64,000 nt of DNA from Calliopum simillimum (taxonomy: Eukaryota > Arthropoda > Insecta > Diptera > Lauxaniidae), in assembly GCA_951812925.1 (NCBI GenBank), contig OX638369.1, forward strand, positions 58,728,228 to 58,792,227. Reading direction: 5' to 3'. Below the pieces are notes generated by a model. The model was not told the origin of the DNA, did no database searches, and saw only the letters and a program-made list of their open reading frames with translations. The translations under genes and the position numbers were made by a program. This document shows positions 57,300 through 64,000 of the stretch, piece by piece (positions within the stretch are counted from its first letter, which is position 1; each line of letters opens with the position of its first letter).

Positions 57300-57830
57300 T
57301 GATGACCCACCGATGTCGCGGCTGCAAAGTAATTTTTGCACAACGGCCAAAGCGAAAAAGCGTCCAGTCGCCTCAGAAACCAAATTCAAATTTGCTATGA
57401 AGAAAATGTGCCAGCCTTACCAAAAAGGAAGTTGAAGAAGACAGCGTGCAAATTTGGTACTTGCAAAAAATATCAAAATTCAAATTGAAGGGACTGCAGC
57501 TGAAACAAAGTTGTCTTTTGTTATGCGTATCGGAGTTATCAACAAGGTTGCCTCTAAAGTACGCAAAGTTTTGCAATTGTTTCATTTGCGTCATGGCTTC
57601 TTCATCAAGTTGAACAAGGCCGCCAATCAATATGTTTCGTGTTGCAGAACATTACATTACCTAGGGTTATCGTATGAATCAAACTTCTTGTGGCCCTTCA
57701 AGCTAAATACACTGACCGGGGACTGGCGCAAGAAGGCTAGTAATTAATAAGGTCGTGATTTCATTAACATTGAGGACAAGATTAACGAGTTGCTGAAGGA
57801 AATGGTAAAAGTGTTTTTTTGGTTTTGTGG
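57300..57830 (+). pseudogene. RpL7: RpL7 processed pseudogene
   Basis: Pieces of ribosomal protein uL30 (RpL7) occur in order in shifting frames: 'DVAAAK', 'AKAKKRPVASETK', '[13 protein letters not shown]', '[20 protein letters not shown]' with '[20 protein letters not shown]', '[19 protein letters not shown]', and 'GRDFINIEDKINELLKEM'. About 60 residues between 'YITWG'-like and 'SNFLWP' are deleted. There are no introns, several frameshifts and stops, and AATAAA-rich sequence follows (about 57860). So this is a decayed retrocopy, not the gene. Its start is blurred. Confidence 0.9.
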
Positions 57831-57903
57831 CCACGCTTTATACTTGAACCTTTATAAAATAAATAAAATGCGATTGGAATAATTTTTGAATTTTATTAAT
57901 TTT

Positions 57904-58263
57904 ATGTATGTATGTATGTATTCTCCTTTAACTCCTAGGAGGAGCATAGGGTCAATATGAAATCTCTCCATTCGTCACGATCCCTTGCGATGACTTTGAT
58001 CTCTTGCCACGATTTTCCCGATTCTTGGATTTCCTTTTCCAACGACCTTTTCCTGTTGGTTTTGGGTCTACCATGTCCTCTACTGCCTTGTGGATTCCAC
58101 TCAAGAGCCTGGCGACAAACTTCGTTGTGTGGTTTCCGGAAAGTGTGACCAATCCATCCCCATTTGCGCAGCTTGATCTCGTTTGCTATAGCCTTCTGTT
58201 TGCATTTTTGATGTAGCTCGGCATTTGATATAGTGCGAGGCCACCAAACCTTTAGTATACGCC
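57904..58263 (-). pseudogene. RTE-like non-LTR retrotransposon 3' end
   Basis: The minus strand reads 'RILKVWWPRTISNAELHQKC', 'RKWGWIGHTFRKP', 'ALEWNPQGSRGHGRPKTNRK', 'SLEKEIQESGKSWQEIK', 'ARDREEWRDFI' and 'LTLCSS' with a stop at 57935-57937. This is the well-conserved C-terminus of RTE-like reverse transcriptases. The 3' end is TCCTAGGAGTTAAAGGAGAA followed by a (TACA)n tail at 57904-57920; RTE elements end in short microsatellites. The same tail occurs alone at 61673-61712. No frameshift in this piece. Confidence 0.88.
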
Positions 58264-59295
58264 TTAAGCATTTGTCGATGAATATTTAATTTTATGCTAC
58301 AATACAATTCATGACAAAAAAATTTGGTTACCAATTTTCTGTTTTCGTACTTTTGTAGTTTTTTGTCCCCCTGAGAGTAAAGTTTAGCTTACTCTCTAAA
58401 ATTTTGTAGGTAAAATTTGGTAACTATTTTTGTACGCTAACAGACATAATAAATACTTATTACAAGAAATTAAAAAAATTGAATAAAGATTTCGGTTTGG
58501 CCAAAGGATACAATGACTTAAGACACATATCGGGAGCAAAAGTCCCTAACCGAAACTGGACGATAACTACACGCAGGGCGAGACCATCCAACCTGCACCT
58601 GTAAGCCGATAAATATTTTACGTTATATTTAACAATATTTCCTTTAAAGCTAAACGACACAAAAAATTTCACGTTTCATTTAACAAAAAATTCCGTTAAG
58701 TAACGATGACAAAAGACAAATTTTGTTTTTCAATTGTTTCAGAATACGATTTAACGTAAATGTTGTTAACAGCAGTTAACGATAACACAATTGTCTTTAA
58801 CTCGTTTTGGAATTCCGCTACTGAGAAAACTAGTTTTTGTTTGCCCTGGGAATTATATACAACAAAAAGTTTATGTCAGACCTACTTTCGAAGATCGGTA
58901 TATATCTTTTATGAAAACTATTGTAGCATAACTTGGGAACCTCTAAATAGATTTTAATAATATAAGGGGCTATCCATAAATTACGTCACACTTTTAGGGA
59001 AAGGGGGGTCACAAATTTGTGACAAAGTGTGACAGGTAGGGTCTGGGCGTCCTGGAAAGTGTGATGTCACACAATTCAAATCGAAAAAATTTTCAAGCAT
59101 ATTTTGTTCACAAAATCAGGTCTTGTCCTACTTGTGGATTATATTTCGCTTCGTATCCGCTGCGCATCATTTAAAATTTATCCATAAAGAGCTAGCAGCA
59201 TCAGAACTACCTACAAAAATTGTTCGTCCCCAAAGCATAGCAGCAAAACGTGCCAAAGAATTTTTGTGTTTTAGTAGGAGATACGAATAAGGAGA
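58264..59295. other. Intergenic with a possible transposon end
   Basis: GGGGCTATCCATAAATTACG at 58971 looks like the end of a known type of insect DNA transposon, followed by GGGGGGTCACA, but the matching right end is not found nearby. No ORF with coding character. Confidence 0.4.
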
Positions 59296-59920
59296 GATTT
59301 TCACTCATCTGTTTAATGGAGGAAACCTATTTTTTATGAAAGTAAATACGTTTAGAAACATATTGTGAGTGAGTTGCCTAAAAAAATCCTGGCAAGGCTA
59401 TGGTTCATTCCATATTGAAAAGTGCATTTTTTTCAAAAAATCCACTCATCTGTTTAATGGAAAAATCATATACCAATCGAAAGTTTAAAGCCTCTACAAT
59501 ATGTTAACGTAGAGTTTCCTATTTTTTCTGGCAAGGCATAGGGTTGCCAGGCTTTAAAAGGTCAGTTAATACCACAAATTTGCACTATGCGCTTAAAAAA
59601 AATGTGTTTAATGAAAAAATTATATACCAATCGAAAGCTTAAAGCCTCTACAATATGTTAACGTAGAGTTTCCTATTTTTTCTGGCAAGGCTTAGGGTTG
59701 CCAGGCTTTAAAAGGTCAGTCAATACCACAAATTTGCACTATGCGTTAAAAAAAAAAAAGTGTTTAATGAAAAAATTATATACCAATCGAAAGTTTAAAG
59801 CCTCTACAATGTGTTTACGTAGAGTTGCCTATTTTTGTCCTGGCAAGGCATAGGGTTGCCAGGCTTTAAAAGGTCAGTCAATACCATAAATTTGCACTCA
59901 TCTGTTTAATAAATAAATTT
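59296..59920 (+). repeat. Tandem array, period about 155 bp
   Basis: CCTCTACAAT(A/G)TGTT(A/T)ACG starts at 59491, 59645 and 59801 (154 and 156 bp apart), with GGGTTGCCAGGCTTTAAAAG and ATACCAATCGAAAG in each unit. A more diverged unit precedes at about 59300-59450. Neighbouring units are very alike, so expansion is recent. Non-coding. Confidence 0.85.
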
Positions 59921-60009
59921 TGTGTTAAAATAAAGATAATTTCATTGCGAAAAACCTGTTTTAAGCCAGGTTTGCCGAGCTTTAAAAAATTAAAATGTGC
60001 GACAGAGAG

Positions 60010-60975
60010 ATCCGGGCGAACTATTTGGTTAGGATGTATACTAGACCTATCGTTAATATTGAAAATGAAAAAACCTTGCTCCCAGGGGCTAAAAAGTTTT
60101 CTATTGGTGTAAATATTAAGCATAAAAATTTTGGTTCCGATCGGAAAATATTTGACCGTGCCGCAAGGCCGTTGAAGGTCGGAAAAACGCTATTTATATG
60201 GAAAAATGGGGCCTTAATCGCAAGAATCAGTCCTATCTTTGAAACTATATGAGATAAGTGAATGAGATTTAGTATGTGTACAAACAACGCTAAAGTCATT
60301 TGCATGCAATAAAAAAATGGACGATGCCACGCCCCTTCGACCCGAAATTCTTGTATCTCTGGAAATATTGGACTCATGGGAATGAGACTCGGTACATATG
60401 TAATTGGCACTGGGAATAAAATGTTTAGTAAAAAATGGGCGGGGTCACGCCCTTTCCTTCTAAAAAAATCAAATTTGTCATATCTCTGAAACTATTTGAC
60501 ACATATGAATAAGATTTGATTTCAGGTAATGGGAAGTGAACAGGATATGGCACTGTAAAAATGTTACAGCAATTTAAGGTACTTAGTTGATATAGAAGCA
60601 GTAATTTTTTCTGCTCCTATTATGGTCTACTAAATATGGCCACCAGGCCATTAAAATTTTTTCCCAATGCCAATTAGATAAATACCAAACCTCATTTACC
60701 TGAGTCAAATATTTCCAGAGATACGAAAAATTTCGGTTGGAGGGGGCGTGGCACTGCCCATTTTTTTATTGGATACTAATTACTTAAGTATTGTTCATAT
60801 ATATACTAAATCTTATCCTCCTATGTTAAATATTTCCAAAAATGGGATTGATTGTTTCCTTATTTTCATATAAATAGCGTTTTTCCGACCTTTAACGGCT
60901 TGGTGGCACGGTGGGACCAAATTTTTTTGCATGGTGGCCATACTTAGGAGACCAAAATCAAGAAGAAAACGAAAT
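60010..60975 (+). repeat. Dispersed repeat related to 32845-33710
   Basis: Three blocks match the 32.8-33.7 kb module: 60020-60300 and 60410-60620 in reverse, 60715-60975 in the same direction. Shared words include GGCGTGGCACTGCCCATTTT and GCGTTTTTCCGACCTT (both orientations). The GTGCCACGCC words recall Helentron internal repeats, but Helentron ends are absent. Confidence 0.7.
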
Positions 60976-61281
60976 ACAAACAAAACGGAAACGGGTAGGA
61001 TTTAACAATATGATTTACTAATCTAAGCAGAGCTAAATCTTCGGCGGAAACAGGCTATTAGTGTCATATGAAAGGTATTTTAACTGGCTAATACGAGTCA
61101 TGGTTTTCGAGATATCGCGAATTTAAAAAAAAAAAATTTACCACTTTTCAAAGCGCTATTTTTGCTTTTTCCAAGTCATGGTCTTTGAGATATGGCGAAT
61201 TTTAAAAAATTTTTGGCTTTTTTTTTAAAGCACTATTTTTCCAAAAAAATTCTTATTCACCTATAGTTTTAGTGACAAATT

Positions 61282-62156
61282 ATCCCTTGTGCTGCGTCTG
61301 GATTGAAATGGATTAAATTTTAACAATCCATTCTGATCCAGAATTGTGTACCAGATTTCTCGGATAAGTTTGGATTCAGAATCGTATCAATTCATTTTAA
61401 TCCAAGGAATATGAATTGTTGCGAAAGATTGGAATGGTTTCAAAAAGACGCAGTCTATCCATCTTTCTGGATCCAGATTTTGATCCAGAATTGTGTACCA
61501 TACACTCAATAAAAATTTGGAAACATCGTTAAACTAATCCATTTTCATCAAGAGAATATGGATTACCATAAAAAATTAAAATGGATTAAATTTGATGTAC
61601 ACATTTTTCCAAAAGCGCGAATTGCTTCAGTTAATATTATCTCTAAAAAGTGCGACAAACGCAGACCATGTATGTATGTATGTATTCTCCTTTAACTCCT
61701 AGGAGGAGCGTGAGGCTATGTGCTATGGAAAAACGCGATGAATGCGATGTGATATATTGCAGGAGAAAATCGCACCCCGCGAGGAATTAAAGTCCAACTA
61801 AAATCCATTTGCGATCAATGCCAATACAGTCTAATCCATTTTAATCCAACTGCAATTATTTATGTAAACCTTTTTTATTACTGCACTTTATAAACATCAA
61901 GTAAATGCCATTTTTAAAGTGAAAACATTGCTCAAAGAATAAGTTAATTTTTTATTTTCAAATCCATTTTAATCCATTAGATTGAAATAGATTGGTATTC
62001 AACTCCACTTCAATTCATTAGATTGAAATAGATTGGTATTCAATCCAGAGGTTTCGTGGTCTGGATTGTATGGATCCAAATAGATGCAAATGAACACTTT
62101 CTCTTTATCCATATTAAGTAATCCATTAAATAGAATCTAGACGTGGCACAAGGGAT
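61282..62156. mobile_element. Inverted-repeat element with AATCCATT words
   Basis: Ends ATCCCTTGTGCTGCGTCTGG and (complement) ATCCCTTGTGCCACGTCTAG. Inside, AATCCATTTTAATCCA-like words and complements recur more than fifteen times, mostly near both ends. No ORF. Target duplication unclear. An RTE 3' tail lies inside at 61673-61712, so the element appears to have been hit by a short LINE insertion. Confidence 0.65.
61673..61712 (-). repeat. Isolated RTE-like LINE 3' tail
   Basis: ATTCTCCTTTAACTCCTAGG preceded by (TGTA)n is the same sequence as the 3' end at 57904-57940. Only about 40 bp remain, which suggests a severely 5'-truncated insertion. Confidence 0.75.
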
Positions 62157-62318
62157 GGAAGGCTAATCTATTTCCTTTCATTGGATATGCAATTTGTAAC
62201 TAGTTTCTTTCATTAGCACATTTTTTATGAGAAAACCAAAAAAGTAAACCAAAGAAATTTTTATGAAACTTAGCAAAACATTACAAGAACAACAACAATG
62301 CCAACAACACCAACAGTA

Positions 62319-62878
62319 GGCATGCGCTTATATTACGATTTTCTGATTTTCGTTCATGCCGCCCCCTGAAATCCTTCTAATGGTCATAAAAACAAATACT
62401 ATGAAGTTTCACGGCGATCGGATAACGATAACCCGGCCCGCAAGAGAGGTCAAGGTCAAGTTGAGGTTTCAGCCTGAAACTTTCAGGCAAAAAATAATGA
62501 AATTTTTTTTTAAACTTAATTAAATTAGTCAAAGCATAATTTTATCTTATATTGAAATACCTTTCTAGCAAGCTATAAATGTTTAAAATCGGGTAACAAA
62601 TACGAATTCTATGAATTTTTCTTTTATCGACATTAGCAAAATTGTCGCAAAATGCCATACTACTACAGATTAAATTATGCTTTGACTAATTTATTTAAGT
62701 TAAAAAAAAAATTTCATTATTTTTCTGAAACCTCAACTTGACCTTGACCTCTCTTGCGGGCCGGGTTATCGTTATCCGATCGCCGTGAAACTTCATAGTA
62801 TTTGTTTTTATGACCATTAGAAGGATTTCAGGGGGCGGCATCAACGAAAATCAGAAAATCGTAAAATAAGCGCATGCC
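62319..62878. mobile_element. Long-inverted-repeat element, 560 bp
   Basis: Flanked by TA (62317-62318; 62879-62880) with ends GGCATGCGCTTAT. The arms (about 62319-62545 and 62665-62878) match over some 215 bp with few differences; the left arm has an additional small hairpin (CCTGAAACTTTCAGG). The arms contain GGTCAAGGTCAAGTTGAGG. Non-coding. TA duplication with long arms fits a Tc1/mariner-derived MITE. Confidence 0.8.
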
Positions 62879-62880
62879 TA

Positions 62881-63091
62881 ATGACCTATCCTATCTCCCG
62901 TCAGACCCAAAAAGTTGAACAGTGTAATTACCATTTTTTACTTTAATTACTCATGGTTTAAATTAATCGTTTTATTTATAGAAACATTCATTAATTATGA
63001 TGCGATGTAAAATACCACAAAATATTTTTATTATAATTTAACATTTTACAGAAATGGGCTACTTATAATTGTTATGTGTGATTTAAACTTT
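62881..63091. other. 3' flank of the zinc-finger gene
   Basis: AT-rich sequence between the inverted-repeat element and the stop codon. It probably holds the 3' UTR, since the gene is on the minus strand. Confidence 0.5.
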
Positions 63092-64000
63092 TTATTCGCT
63101 TTCTGAGTCCAGCCGATGAAATTCTTCTTTAACAGGTAAACTTAAAGCATAATCGAGCTCTTCTACACTTTTCATTGTAATTTGATCTTTTGCTATTTTT
63201 GGTGGTCTGCCCCTTTTTCTTTTTACAGTAACAACTAATTCGTTAATACCAGGTTTGTAATCGTTAATTTGATCTTTTTCTATTTTTCGTGGTCTGCCCC
63301 TTTTTCTTTTTATAGCATCAATTGATTCGTTAATACCAGGTTTATAATCGTCATTGGTACAGCATTCTGGAATGGACTCAGTCATCTTCCTAGGCCTACC
63401 CCTTTTTCGTTTTGGAACTTCGTCTTTTGATAATTTTCGAAGTTTTTTCTGTTTTGTTTTATCCACATTATGTTCTAGTGTATAGTCATATCCTGTAAGC
63501 TCGTCACAATTTTCCAATTCGATTTTAATATTACTTTCTAATGACATTCCAAAATCTTCTGTGTTTCTGCTTATTCTGTTTTCTGATTTTTTTTCGAGCT
63601 GTTCTTTTTCATATTCTAAAGGATGGCCTGCTTTTAGATGTCGAACGCGTTCAGGATTAGAAAGGTAGTATTTTGTGCAGTAAGCACATGGAAATTGCTC
63701 ACGGTCATAATCATGTATTTTAACATGCGTACTCATATCTCTTCTATTAACAGTCGATACACATATCCGACAAACATTTGCTGGCCACTCAATATCCGTA
63801 TGCTCTGTCTTAGCGTGTGTGTATCGTTCCACAGCCGTATTAAATATGACCAAACACATTTCACATTTGTATTCACCTGGTGTAAAATGTTTGCGTTTGA
63901 TGTGATCGCAAAGCCCATTCTGATTTTTCGAACGATGTAGACATATTTTGCAGATAAACGAACGATATGGCATGTGAGTAAGTTTATGACGTTGTTTATG
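63092..64000 (-). CDS. C2H2 zinc-finger protein with three AT-hooks (5' end outside window)
   Basis: The open frame runs from the window edge to TAA at 63092-63094 (302 residues visible). It enters in the middle of a finger ('HKQRHKLTH'), then has four complete C2H2 fingers: 'CKICLHRSKNQNGLCDHIKR', 'CEMCLVIFNTAVERYTHAKT', 'CRICVSTVNRRDMSTHVKIH' and 'CAYCTKYYLSNPERVRHLKA', each followed by its last His. After an acidic linker come three AT-hooks (KRKRGRPRK twice, KRKRGRPPK once) spaced 34 and 29 residues, the latter two with a shared 'NDYKPGINE' spacer. C2H2 fingers read DNA and AT-hooks grip the AT-rich minor groove, so this is probably a nuclear DNA-binding regulator. The third and fourth fingers have loose spacing. 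The true start lies beyond 64000. Confidence 0.92.
   Translation of the reverse strand, partial: HKQRHKLTHMPYRSFICKICLHRSKNQNGLCDHIKRKHFTPGEYKCEMCLVIFNTAVERYTHAKTEHTDIEWPANVCRICVSTVNRRDMSTHVKIHDYDREQFPCAYCTKYYLSNPERVRHLKAGHPLEYEKEQLEKKSENRISRNTEDFGMSLESNIKIELENCDELTGYDYTLEHNVDKTKQKKLRKLSKDEVPKRKRGRPRKMTESIPECCTNDDYKPGINESIDAIKRKRGRPRKIEKDQINDYKPGINELVVTVKRKRGRPPKIAKDQITMKSVEELDYALSLPVKEEFHRLDSESE

Noticed and set aside
57454..57747. Functional RpL7 exon
   Set aside because: Frameshifts, internal deletion and stops; no intron or conserved N-terminus in frame.
59300..59920. CRISPR array
   Set aside because: The units are 155 bp without short repeat/unique spacer structure, and the DNA is eukaryotic.
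59878..60410. ORFs of 81-129 codons
   Set aside because: The same translations occur at 33473-33832 because the DNA is a dispersed repeat.

Overview
This window looks like TE-rich intergenic DNA of a higher fly (Schizophora), about two thirds AT. The fly assignment rests on three things: seven copies of a DINE-1/INE-1-like Helentron repeat with the Drosophila-type core (a microsatellite next to the conserved block reading TTCTTGATCAG), a pair of DUF1091/DM8-type genes (a family expanded in flies), and introns of 62 and 75 nt. I cannot name the genus.

Host genes are few. Two DUF1091-type paralogues lie on the minus strand: an intact two-exon copy at 44653-45309, and a copy at 37902-38545 with identical exon lengths but an in-frame TGA. 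A small RGG-rich basic protein is at 56126-56872 (minus). A C2H2 zinc-finger/AT-hook protein at 63092-64000 (minus) runs off the right edge. Two further ORFs (17838-18119 plus, 27043-27369 minus) look possibly coding but unidentified. An RpL7 processed pseudogene sits at about 57300-57830.

Nearly everything else is mobile or repetitive. 1-13 kb: a small inverted-repeat element, a 2.07-kb foldback with tRNA-like segments, and six Helentron copies, three of them inside one TA-flanked element (6465-9885). 13-22 kb: a decayed mariner, three non-LTR fragments, and a TA-flanked element holding a copia-type remnant. 22-31 kb: an intact DD37D mariner-type element (24351-25642), a TA-flanked element, and a Helentron copy split by a Tigger/pogo-like insertion. 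32-37 kb: a nested stack in which a DD37E transposase gene is split by a 3.4-kb element with identical 65-bp ends, itself carrying a Transib-like insertion in one terminal repeat. 39-44 kb: a piggyBac-like relic and tandem repeats. 47-49 kb: two adjacent large palindromes. 51-56 kb: a Tc1-type copy interrupted by a second Transib-like element, then a hAT-like element with a perfect 8-bp duplication. 58-63 kb: an RTE-like LINE tail, a 155-bp tandem array, and more inverted-repeat elements.

The host genes do not form an operon-like unit. The main value of the window is its insertion history: several events can be ordered and classed from target-site duplications and ends visible in the sequence. 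All family calls come from motif recognition without database search.
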